Positions 1 to 6,022 of a stretch of DNA of 6,162 nt are shown here, piece after piece (the stretch's first letter is position 1; each line of letters starts with the position of its first letter). The stretch lies in NCBI GenBank assembly GCA_030680655.1, contig JAUXUZ010000264.1, positions 1-6,162 on the forward strand. Reading direction: 5' to 3'. Source of the DNA: Phycisphaerales bacterium. GTDB lineage: Bacteria; Planctomycetota; Phycisphaerae; Phycisphaerales; UBA1924. Under the pieces are notes generated by a model, which ran no database searches, was not told where the DNA came from, and saw only the letters and a program-made list of their open reading frames with translations. The translations under genes and the position numbers were made by a program.

Positions 1-225
1 CTCTCCACTGTTGGGGACTTCCTCGACAAGCTCGGCGTCAGCCGCGGTGAGTATGTCGCCTCTCCGGACGGCGTCTTCCTCCTCCGTTCGGTCCTGATGA
101 ACCCGTGGTACGGGTTCGCGAAGCAACGGGGGCGGTACTACCTCAGTGAGCTTGTTGAGGAGCTGTACCGCGTTGCTCGTCTGGCCGGCGCAGCGATCCA
201 CGGAACGGCCCCCTCGGGGGATTGA
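1..225 (+). CDS. C-terminal fragment of a probable PLP-dependent group II decarboxylase
   Basis: The reading frame is open from the first base of the window and ends at TGA 223-225. It gives the last 74 residues of a protein whose start lies outside. The central stretch FLLRSVLMNPWY resembles the 'vLR..lMNP' block near the C-terminus of group II pyridoxal-phosphate amino-acid decarboxylases (glutamate, tyrosine, diaminobutyrate or aspartate type). It is followed by an amphipathic final helix, LVEELYRVARLAG, as in that family. The catalytic lysine and PLP-binding residues would lie upstream and cannot be checked, so the substrate is unknown. Family members are soluble cytoplasmic enzymes releasing CO2 from an amino acid. 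The gene converges on the minus-strand pseudogene with a 14-nt gap and no clear terminator. I am fairly sure that this is coding and only moderately sure of the family. Confidence 0.6.
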   Translation, partial: LSTVGDFLDKLGVSRGEYVASPDGVFLLRSVLMNPWYGFAKQRGRYYLSELVEELYRVARLAGAAIHGTAPSGD

Positions 226-239
226 CCTGCGTTCAACGC

Positions 240-1569
240 TCATGGGCACGGAGAGAAGAACAGATCGATGAACACGTTGAAGTCGTTTGTTGTCGTAGAG
301 GCCGTCACCCCCGGGCTCGCCACGCTGGCGGTCAACATCGGCAAAGACCGCTCTGCACAGCGCAGCGTCGGACACCCGCGCGGCGGCCGCGCCGCCCGAC
401 GTGTCAGACTCCGGCAGCCCAATAGGGTGGGCGTTGACGACGACGGTGATCGTGTCGGTGGGGCGCAGCTGCGGCACCTCGATCTGCCTCCGAGCCCACG
501 GGGACGATCCGTGCCGCGTTGCATGCATCGTGGCGCACGCACCTCGGATTGCCGCTGGGCCCGCTGCCAGCGGGTGGGATACAGATTTTGCCCGTCGGCT
601 GGCCGGTGCCGCCGGTGACGCTGTACGAGCAGCATGGGAAGGCCTCCTCGCAGAGGAACTGCGGCGGGGTGGTCCCAATCATCTGGACGGCGCTGATCGA
701 GATGAGGCGCATTGTGCCCGTGCCGCCGCCGCCACCACCAAGCCACGGGACGCCGTTGACGAGCACGCCGATCTCGTACGGCAGATCCCGGCTGGTGCCG
801 TCGAGCCCCGTGCGAAGGACAACCTCGCCCGCCGGCGCGTGGGCGCCGCTCGCGGTGCGCTGTAGTGAATATCGCCTGGGTGCACGGCGCGGTTGTGCCC
901 GCCCGGGACGGGAACAACCGAGACGGCTCCATCATTACCCGTGGCGATTTCTTCTGCTGAGCCCGGCAACGGCACCGCGTACGCCGCCAGCACATCGCCC
1001 GGTGCGAGCGACGGCACGGCAAACTCCACCGAGATCGAGTGGTTGCAGCAGTAGCAAGTCCCCGGCACGATAATTGACGGCCTGTACGCGGCGCATGCGA
1101 CATCGGTCACGCACGAAGATGCGCGGGAAGTCCGACCTGCAACACTGCCGGTCACCGTGACCGCCTGCGCGTGGCTTGTGAGCGTGTCGCCGTTGAGCGA
1201 CAGCGTCAGCACGCACCCCATTTCAAGAGCCGCGGGCGTCTCGTTGGCGAGCCACACTTTGGCGATCACCATCCAGCCGCCGGCCGGCGCCGGTGCAACC
1301 GTGATGTCCCGGGGTGTGACCATGCGGTCGTAGTTCCGTGCACGCGCAGCGCTGCACCCGCCCTCGATGGCGAGCGAGAATCCGATCCCGTGAAGGTTCG
1401 ATGTGATGCCAAAGGTGAGTTCATTCCGGTGAACCGAGGCCCCTCTTGCTCGCGATCTGCCCCAAAGGGCCCAAACGCTACAGAGAATGTGCCACGGTGT
1501 TCTCAATCCGGCAAGGGAGTTTCCGCCCGCGCTGCAGAATACCCCGCCGCAATGCGTCGGAGGATGCAC
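240..1569 (-). pseudogene. Frameshifted gene for a secreted Cys-rich protein with dockerin-like tail
   Basis: Coherent protein is readable along the minus strand only by changing frame three times. The first change is near 850-867, where one base appears to be missing (GDIHY to QRTASGAHAPAGEVVL). The second lies in a GGG run at 495-497, with one base too many (RIVPV to ARRQIEVPQLRP). The third lies in an AAA run at 286-288, also with one base too many (GGDGLYDN to NDFNVFIDLFF). Repaired, the product is at most about 443 residues and ends FIDLFFSPCP at TGA 240-242. It shows two beta-rich, extracellular-type units (about 1270-950 and 826-410), each with a paired-cysteine segment (CYCC, PCC), then a dockerin-like Asp/Asn tail. 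No ATG with a signal peptide is visible at the 5' end; 1569 is only a GTG in the open frame, so the N-terminus is lost or garbled. The genes at 1672-4281 and 4436-5191 are uninterrupted, which favours decay over poor sequence quality. Function is unknown; a surface or structural protein is inferred. Confidence 0.7.
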
Positions 1570-1658
1570 AAACGTCTACCGGCGCCGTTATTCTGTACTA
1601 TGCACGCTCAACGACCTGGTGGTGCAGACGTTATCGGCAGGGGCGCTCAGCGCAGACA

Positions 1659-1664
1659 AAGGAG
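1659..1664 (+). promoter_or_regulatory. Strong Shine-Dalgarno setting the start of the esterase-like gene
   Basis: AAGGAG lies 7 nt before ATG 1672. It decides the start: the frame is open back to 1171, but that extension would be antisense to the pseudogene and has no protein-like composition. A hydrophobic signal sequence begins directly after this ATG. Confidence 0.85.
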
Positions 1665-1671
1665 ATTTCAC

Positions 1672-4281
1672 ATGCGACAAGGTAATGGTCTCTGGGTGTC
1701 GCTCCTCCTTCTGGCCTCGTGCGTGAACAGAGCGGCCGCGTGGAGCGTGGGTGGGGCGCCGCTGCCAGCAGCGCCGCCGCCGGCGAGCGAGCCGCAGCCA
1801 ACGCCGCTCAAGGTCTTCATCCTCGCCGGTCAGTCGAACATGGAGGGGCAGGGCGTTGTCGATCTTCAGGGCAAGGACTACAACGACGCGAAGGGAACGC
1901 TTGCGTCGCTCATGAACGACCCGGCCAGGCAGGGCCTCTTCAAACACCTGAAAGACGATCAGGGCGGCTGGCGTGTGCGAGACGACGTGTGGGTGACGTA
2001 CCAGCCCGAGGGGAAGCCGCTGCGAAAGGGACCTCTCACGTTCGGGTTCACCCGGTACGGCGGCCAGCACCACTTCGGGCCTGAACTCCAGTTCGGGCAT
2101 GTCGTGGGCGACGCGTACGACAACCCCGTGCTGCTCATCAAGACGGCCTGGGGTGGCAAGAGCCTGTACGTTGACTTCCGCCCGCCGTCATCGGGCGGCG
2201 AGACCGGGCGCTATTACACGCTGATGATCGAGCAGGTCCGCTCGGCGCTGGCGAACATCAAGAAGGATTTTCCAGAGGTCAAGTCGGACGGCATTGAACT
2301 CGCCGGGCTCGTCTGGTACCAGGGGTGGAATGACGGCTGCGACCCCAAGCACGCCGTGCCGGAGTACGAGGCAAACCTGGTCAACCTCATCAAGGACGTT
2401 CGCAAGGACCTTAGGGCACCGGCGTTGCCCGTGGTCGTCGGCGAGCTCACCGGCCCGTGGGTCGATGCGCCGCGCGAGTGGGAGCAGCTTCGCAAAGCGC
2501 AGGCCGCGGCCGCCGCCCTGCCGGAGTTTGCTGGCAACGTCGTATTCGTTCCGACCCGCGACTTCGTCCGCAAGCCGGAGGACTCGCCGCACCCCGGGCA
2601 CGGCCACCACGAGTTCGGCAACGCCGAGACGTACTTCCTCGTCGGTGATGCGCTGGGCAAGGGGATGATCGGCCTGCTTGGCGACGGCCAGAAGCATGCG
2701 CCAGCAAAGGCGGAACCGCCCGCGGCCGCGCAACCCACTCAAGCTCAGAAAGGAGAGATGGCCGGCTATCTGCTGGTCCCGGTGGAAAAGGTCCCCGAGC
2801 ACTTTAACGCGGGCTTCTCGCTCTACTCCGCCGCCTGGCCGCTGCTGCAGCAGCACCCGGGGCGCCGCTTTCAGACCGGACTGGCCGGCACGTGGATGCA
2901 CGCGCAGTACGAGGGGAAGCCGCCCGCGGACTTGTACTCCGACATCGAGGGTGGCCTCGGCTGGTGGCGTGACACGCGATTCCCGACGACAACACCGAAG
3001 TTCATCATGGGTGGTGTAGGGGTGAATTTCAAGGAGATCGCCAACGGCCCCGCGCACGGCGCGGGCACGTGGGACAAGCCGCGCGGCCTCTACGGCGTGG
3101 CACAGCTGAGCCCCTGGCTGCTCTTCCCGATCGATGGCTTGAACCTCAAGCAGGGCACGTGCGGCGAGCTTTTCGGGTACGGCTATTTGCCGTTGCCGCT
3201 GACTTCACCCAAGGCGACAACCGCCGGCCTGGACATCCCCACCGGTGACAACAGCTGGACGCTCTTCCTGAATACGGCGACCTTCAAGGGGCCGGTCTGC
3301 TTCTTCACGCCGTACTTCTGGTCGCACTCGGCCGTGGTTGACCCCAAGTACGCCGGGCTGCTCCTTGACTCGCGCCCGTCGGACCCGAACAAGGCGTTCC
3401 AGATGGAGACGCAGTACATCCCCGCCGCGATCGGCACCGACGCCGCCGGAGGGACTTTCGCCCGCGTCGCGCCCACGTGCTTCCCCATCGGCGCCGACGG
3501 CAAGACGGTCGTGCTCCACCGCCTCACAAGCTACACCAAGGCGGCGATGTGGGACGGTGTGCGCTCGTGGTTCGATGGGGGCGAGCCCGTCAGCGGCGCG
3601 GTCAGCCCCGACGGGGCGTTCGTCCAGCACTTCCGCTCAGGCGGCGGCTCAACGTGGAGGATCTATACGGACAAGACCGCGAAGGAAGACAAGTCGCAGC
3701 TCGCCTGGAAGTCCTTCGCGACGCCGATCACACCCGACCCCACCACCTATGGCTACCAGTGGGCCCCGCAGCTCATCGGCCGCAAGACGCTGCCATCGGG
3801 TGAGCTGGCGGTGCTCCCGGAGTACTTCCGCCTCAGCAAGGATGGGAAGACACCGACGTGGGTCGCCGCGAACGAAGCGGATGTTCCCGACGAGACAGGC
3901 CTCAAGGCCGCAAGCTTCAACCCCCCGCGCGAAGCCCCGTCAGAGCCTTACGACACTCCCGATGACGCTGAGAGCACGTGGAAGAAACCCGGCCCGGCGG
4001 CGGGGCCGTTCACCGCCCGGCTCGGCGACGGCAGCACCGTGACGTATTACTGGTACCGCTTCGCCGACCAGCCCGCGCTGCTCAACGCGGACCTCACCAG
4101 CCAGGAGCGCGAGGCGATGCAGGCGAAGGTCGAGAAGCTCCACCGTCATTGGACGAAAGACCGCGAGTATCTCGCGCCGCCGACGGTCGGCAGCCTGGCC
4201 GAACTCGACCCCGCACAGATCGTGCAGCCGCCCGAGGGTCTCGAAGTCGGGTACGTGCCGATCGCGACGCGGCAGGAGTGA
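1672..4281 (+). CDS. Predicted lipoprotein: sialate O-acetylesterase-like SGNH domain plus large unknown C-terminal domain
   Basis: The product has 869 residues. The N-terminus is a short export signal with lipobox LASC (Cys17), suggesting an anchored lipoprotein; cleavage after RAAA (residue 23) is the alternative. A Pro/Ala-rich spacer runs to about residue 45. Residues 46-335 match the SASA / DUF303 branch of SGNH hydrolases: FILAGQSNMEG carries the nucleophile Ser55, TAWGGKS (159-164) and WYQGWND (215-221) fit the oxyanion-hole blocks, and the DSPH motif (304-307) or the nearby HH (312-313) supplies the Asp/His. Such enzymes remove O-acetyl groups from sialic acids or from other acetylated glycans; the substrate here is open. 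After an Ala/Pro/Gln linker (336-362), residues 363-869 form a Trp/Tyr/Gly-rich domain with segments such as GLGWWRD, GVAQLSPWLLFP and GTCGELFGYGYLP. I cannot assign it to a family. The gene is a single unit with its own Shine-Dalgarno and no frame damage. The esterase family call is firm; the C-terminal role is unknown. Confidence 0.9.
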   Translation: MRQGNGLWVSLLLLASCVNRAAAWSVGGAPLPAAPPPASEPQPTPLKVFILAGQSNMEGQGVVDLQGKDYNDAKGTLASLMNDPARQGLFKHLKDDQGGWRVRDDVWVTYQPEGKPLRKGPLTFGFTRYGGQHHFGPELQFGHVVGDAYDNPVLLIKTAWGGKSLYVDFRPPSSGGETGRYYTLMIEQVRSALANIKKDFPEVKSDGIELAGLVWYQGWNDGCDPKHAVPEYEANLVNLIKDVRKDLRAPALPVVVGELTGPWVDAPREWEQLRKAQAAAAALPEFAGNVVFVPTRDFVRKPEDSPHPGHGHHEFGNAETYFLVGDALGKGMIGLLGDGQKHAPAKAEPPAAAQPTQAQKGEMAGYLLVPVEKVPEHFNAGFSLYSAAWPLLQQHPGRRFQTGLAGTWMHAQYEGKPPADLYSDIEGGLGWWRDTRFPTTTPKFIMGGVGVNFKEIANGPAHGAGTWDKPRGLYGVAQLSPWLLFPIDGLNLKQGTCGELFGYGYLPLPLTSPKATTAGLDIPTGDNSWTLFLNTATFKGPVCFFTPYFWSHSAVVDPKYAGLLLDSRPSDPNKAFQMETQYIPAAIGTDAAGGTFARVAPTCFPIGADGKTVVLHRLTSYTKAAMWDGVRSWFDGGEPVSGAVSPDGAFVQHFRSGGGSTWRIYTDKTAKEDKSQLAWKSFATPITPDPTTYGYQWAPQLIGRKTLPSGELAVLPEYFRLSKDGKTPTWVAANEADVPDETGLKAASFNPPREAPSEPYDTPDDAESTWKKPGPAAGPFTARLGDGSTVTYYWYRFADQPALLNADLTSQEREAMQAKVEKLHRHWTKDREYLAPPTVGSLAELDPAQIVQPPEGLEVGYVPIATRQE

Positions 4282-4336
4282 CGTTGGAACAGTGAGTGCT
4301 GGCACGCAGCGCGCTCGGCGTACCAATCCCCTCCCA

Positions 4337-4358
4337 GCCGTCGGCGTGAGCCGACGGC
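4337..4358. terminator. Perfect 9-bp hairpin with GTGA loop between convergent genes
   Basis: GCCGTCGGC and GCCGACGGC are exact inverted repeats around the tetraloop GTGA, a GNRA-type loop in RNA. The element sits 55 nt after the stop of the esterase-like gene and 77 nt beyond the stop of the convergent DUF3494 gene, a natural place for a bidirectional transcript end. No T-run follows on either strand, so it is not a classic intrinsic terminator. It could instead be one copy of a dispersed palindromic repeat of planctomycete genomes. A weaker 5-bp hairpin (4392-4396 with 4405-4409) follows. Confidence 0.5.
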
Positions 4359-4435
4359 CGGGGTCGTGGTGGGGGTGGTGATCGGGAGAAAGGCCCCGAG
4401 GGAAGGGCCACATTCCCGGAGGACGGTGAACGCGG

Positions 4436-5191
4436 TCAGTGGCGGGACACTCGGCGGCGCCGGGCCGCGAGGAGGCCCGTCAGGAGAAGAGGCGCTGCAG
4501 CGCCGGGCGCAGGGATGAACCCCGCGGTGATGGTGTTGGTGTCCATCGTCACCGCGCCGTTCAACGCGATCGCACGCCCGTCGATGAGCGAGGCGCCGGT
4601 GTTGAGCGTGATGCTCGCGCTGGCGATGAAGTTGCCCTGCAGCGCTGCGCCGGTGCCGAGCGTGGCGGAGCTGCCGATCTGCCAGTAGATGTTGCAGCCG
4701 TCGGCCCCGTTGATGCTCACCATCGATGAGCCGCTGGCAGCCGTGAAGGCCGTGCCGATCTGGAAGACAAAGAGCGCATCAGGGTCACCCAGCGCATCCA
4801 GGGTCAAGGTGCCGGTGAGGAAGGCCGACGACGAGAAGAAGTAGACACCCGGCGTGAGCGTGAGGCCGCCCAGGTCGGCCCCGGTGAGCACCAGCGTGGG
4901 CGCCATGCCCGCGAGCGTGGTGAACGCGGTGCCCGCGTCGAGCTGGGCCTGCGCGGCGACGGCATCGGCCGCGTGCAGCGTGCCGGTGAGCGTGCCGGGC
5001 GGGAAGCCGGTGATGGCGCTGCCGGGCGCAACACCAAGGTCGCCGGTGATCACCGTGGGCCCGGTGTTGGTCACGGTCGACCCGCCCAGCACCGCGAACC
5101 CCTGGGCGGTGCCCAGCAGATCGGCCGAGGCCCACTGGCAAGCAGACAGCAGCAATGTAACAGCCGCCACGCGTTGAGCGTTGACTCTCAT
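4436..5191 (-). CDS. Secreted DUF3494 (ice-binding-like) protein with PEP-CTERM-type tail
   Basis: The product has 251 residues. Residues 1-23 are a signal peptide with the cleavage site ASA|D; LSAC (15-18) also fits a lipobox. Residues 25-224 show the DUF3494 / type-1 ice-binding pattern: LGTAQGFAVLGGSTVTNTGP, then TVITGDLGVAPGSAITGFPP, an Ala/Gln-rich helix (HAADAVAAQAQLD), LTPGVYFF, DALFVFQIG, and late turns such as GNFIASASITLNTGASLIDG that fit beta-solenoid coils. Known members bind ice or act as surface adhesins; most DUF3494 proteins are untested, so ice binding here is not shown. Residues 226-247 (IPAPGAAAP, LLLTGLLAA, RRRR) form a PEP-CTERM-like sorting signal: Pro-containing motif, membrane segment, Arg cluster. 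The start at ATG 5191 is chosen because the signal peptide begins there; the frame is open back to 5341, but that extension is Cys/Trp-rich and unlike an export signal. The gene stands alone on its strand, convergent with the esterase-like gene. Confidence 0.88.
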   Translation of the reverse strand: MRVNAQRVAAVTLLLSACQWASADLLGTAQGFAVLGGSTVTNTGPTVITGDLGVAPGSAITGFPPGTLTGTLHAADAVAAQAQLDAGTAFTTLAGMAPTLVLTGADLGGLTLTPGVYFFSSSAFLTGTLTLDALGDPDALFVFQIGTAFTAASGSSMVSINGADGCNIYWQIGSSATLGTGAALQGNFIASASITLNTGASLIDGRAIALNGAVTMDTNTITAGFIPAPGAAAPLLLTGLLAARRRRVSRH

Positions 5192-5201
5192 CAAACACCA
5201 A

Positions 5202-5206
5202 CCTTT
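5202..5206 (-). promoter_or_regulatory. Weak Shine-Dalgarno of the DUF3494 gene
   Basis: AAAGG on the minus strand lies 10 nt before ATG 5191. It is shorter and further away than the site of the esterase-like gene, but together with the signal peptide it supports this start. Confidence 0.5.
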
Positions 5207-5431
5207 CAGGTATAGGAAGAGGCTGCTCACTCCGCTGCCCGACGCGGGGCGATCGAAGGCTGAGCACCAATCCATCGCGACCGTTTGGCCGCGCGTAAGA
5301 CATAATACTCCATTTGCGAGCACGCAAGGATGCCCGGTCATAGGGGAAAGTTGAGCGATTCCCGCGCCGTGCGTGGTGCGGGTGATCGGTGCTCACACCG
5401 CGGCTCAGCCCGACGGCGCACGCCGCACGAC

Positions 5432-5470
5432 GCACCAAGCATCCGAACCAGCCTCGGATGGACACGGATC
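5432..5470 (+). repeat. Interspersed GGATGGACACGGAT repeat, copy 1
   Basis: This copy starts GCACCAAGC, continues ATCCGAACCAGCCTCGGATG and ends GACACGGATC, with a further degenerate CACGGATC at 5473-5480. Thirty bases (5441-5470) match copy 2 (5564-5593) at 27 positions. It resembles the CACGGAT-type intergenic repeats I recall from Planctomycetota and Verrucomicrobiota genomes. Confidence 0.7.
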
Positions 5471-5488
5471 AGCACGGATCAGCAACAG

Positions 5489-5566
5489 CGGCCCCCACGA
5501 GCCCCGAGCGTGAGCGACCGGGTCATCCGGCCCCCACGAGCCCCGAGCGTGAGCGAGTGGGTCATC
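5489..5566 (+). repeat. Head-to-tail pair of 39-bp repeats with CGAGCGTGAGCG core
   Basis: Units 5489-5527 and 5528-5566 abut exactly and differ at only two positions (CCGGG versus GTGGG near the 3' end). Each reads CGGCCCCCACGAGCCCC, then GAGCGTGAGCGA, then a GGGTCATC tail. The core GC-GTGA-GC can form the same GTGA-capped hairpin tip as the element at 4337-4358, with a mismatch-rich lower stem. Because 39 is a multiple of three, all frames translate it as a 13-residue repeat (for example LAHARGSWGPDDP on the minus strand), which produces spurious open frames. Confidence 0.9.
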
Positions 5567-5593
5567 CAAACCAGCCGCGGATGGACGCGGATC
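5564..5593 (+). repeat. Interspersed GGATGGACGCGGAT repeat, copy 2
   Basis: ATCCAAACCAGCCGCGGATG followed by GACGCGGATC matches copy 1 except at three positions. It begins within the last three bases of the second 39-bp unit, so the tandem pair is bracketed by copies 1 and 2. Confidence 0.7.
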
Positions 5594-5634
5594 CGAATCA
5601 ACAGAGGCCCGACCGGCAGGGAGGGCGCCGGGAT

Positions 5635-5662
5635 GCACCAAGCCTCCAAACCAGCCTCGGAT
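5635..5662 (+). repeat. Interspersed repeat, copy 3, truncated
   Basis: This copy shares GCACCAAGC with copy 1 and CTCCAAACCAGCCTCGGAT with copies 1 and 2, then diverges after GGAT. It lacks the GGACACGGATC end. Confidence 0.65.
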
Positions 5663-5689
5663 CCATGCAGAGGGAGAACAAGGCAGGAA

Positions 5690-5724
5690 CTCAAAGGGCT
5701 CAAAGAGACTCAAAGGTCTCGAAG
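5690..5724 (+). repeat. Short-period CTCAAAG array
   Basis: CTCAAAG starts at 5690, 5699 and 5709, with a variant CTCGAAG at 5718. The spacing is 9, 10 and 9 bases. It lies 27 bases after copy 3 of the interspersed repeat and looks like another degenerate intergenic repeat rather than coding sequence. Confidence 0.7.
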
Positions 5725-5765
5725 CGGCGAAGCATCCACGCGCGCGGGAAGAGTGTTTCTTACAA

Positions 5766-5832
5766 CGAAGGGACCGAAGGAATCGAAGGGGGAGGGGGGA
5801 AGGAGCGAGAGAGGGGCGGGGAGGAAGGGGGA
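5766..5832 (+). repeat. CGAAGG 9-bp-period array running into a purine tract
   Basis: CGAAGG recurs at 5766, 5775 and 5784 with an exact period of 9. From 5785 the plus strand is almost all purine to 5832, interrupted by only two C residues. The tract could form unusual DNA structure or simply be a slippage product. Confidence 0.65.
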
Positions 5833-5910
5833 ACGCCAGCGCGAAACCGATGCGTCGGATCGGCGGAGCGCGGCCGCCCACAGCAAACCCCCTCACCAAA
5901 GGCCTGCCTT

Positions 5911-5970
5911 GGCTTTGAACGGCAAGCGCCCCAAAGCCCACTGAAATCGGTCGGAGCACCGCGTTCAGTG
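5911..5970. other. Two abutting hairpins
   Basis: GGCTTTG (5911-5917) pairs perfectly with CAAAGCC (5932-5938). The next base starts a second hairpin: CACTGAA (5939-5945) pairs with TTCAGTG (5964-5970), and inside it CGGT (5948-5951) pairs with ACCG (5958-5961) across a symmetric 2x2 internal loop. The two stems share no bases and leave no gap, so they could stack. They may be a terminator pair, a mobile-element end or a non-coding element; no function can be assigned. Confidence 0.45.
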
Positions 5971-6022
5971 ACACGCCCCCTAACCGCGGTCCGTCGGTGT
6001 CCGAAAGTTGTGGGCAGGGTCA

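Larger units (their letters stand above)
5192..6022. other. Gene-free, repeat-bearing spacer
   Basis: No convincing gene is present in this 0.8-kb stretch. Open frames run through it on both strands, but they are Arg/Ser/Pro-rich and simply translate repeats. Bases 5192-5431 should carry the promoter of the DUF3494 gene; only a TATTAT-like hexamer (minus strand, 5307-5302) without a well-spaced -35 was seen. Bases 5432-5832 hold several repeat families listed separately. Nothing distinctive was seen in 5833-5910. Paired hairpins occupy 5911-5970, and 5971-6022 may be the end of a mobile element. Confidence 0.75.

Noticed and set aside
223..230. TGACCTGC at the decarboxylase stop codon as a partner terminus for the IS at the right edge
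   Set aside because: Only eight bases match. Intact unrelated genes lie between, and the following bases (GTTCAACG) do not match the terminus at 6149.
1596..1601. TACTAT as the -10 box of the esterase-like gene
   Set aside because: No -35-like hexamer is found at a suitable distance, and a match of this quality is expected by chance.
1171..1671. In-frame upstream extension of the esterase-like gene (167 extra residues)
   Set aside because: It lies antisense to the clearly protein-like minus-strand pseudogene, lacks a ribosome site, and would bury the signal peptide that begins at ATG 1672.
1487..1726. Short plus-strand open frame spanning the esterase start
   Set aside because: It overlaps the Shine-Dalgarno and signal sequence of the real gene in another frame and has no recognisable features.
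4360..4383. G-rich run after the intergenic hairpin as a G-quadruplex
   Set aside because: The runs of three or more G are separated by loops of 7-8 bases and the fourth run is further away; a weak candidate at best.
1588..4413. Long minus-strand and alternative plus-strand frames under the esterase-like gene
   Set aside because: They are Arg/Pro/Ala-rich shadows typical of GC-rich coding sequence. The 1672-4281 frame alone has domain motifs.
5302..5307. TATTAT (minus strand) as the -10 box of the DUF3494 gene
   Set aside because: The only -35-like hexamer upstream (TTGCGT, 5327-5322) is spaced 14 bases away, which is too close, and planctomycete promoter rules are poorly known. It is possible but not supportable.
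5432..5662. Repeat field as a CRISPR array
   Set aside because: Repeat copies differ in length, spacing is irregular, the 39-bp units abut without spacers, and no cas gene is present.
5330..5944. Plus-strand open frame of 204 codons through the repeat field, and its minus-strand counterparts
   Set aside because: It mostly translates the tandem and interspersed repeats (13-residue periodicity from the 39-bp units), with no ribosome site or domain.
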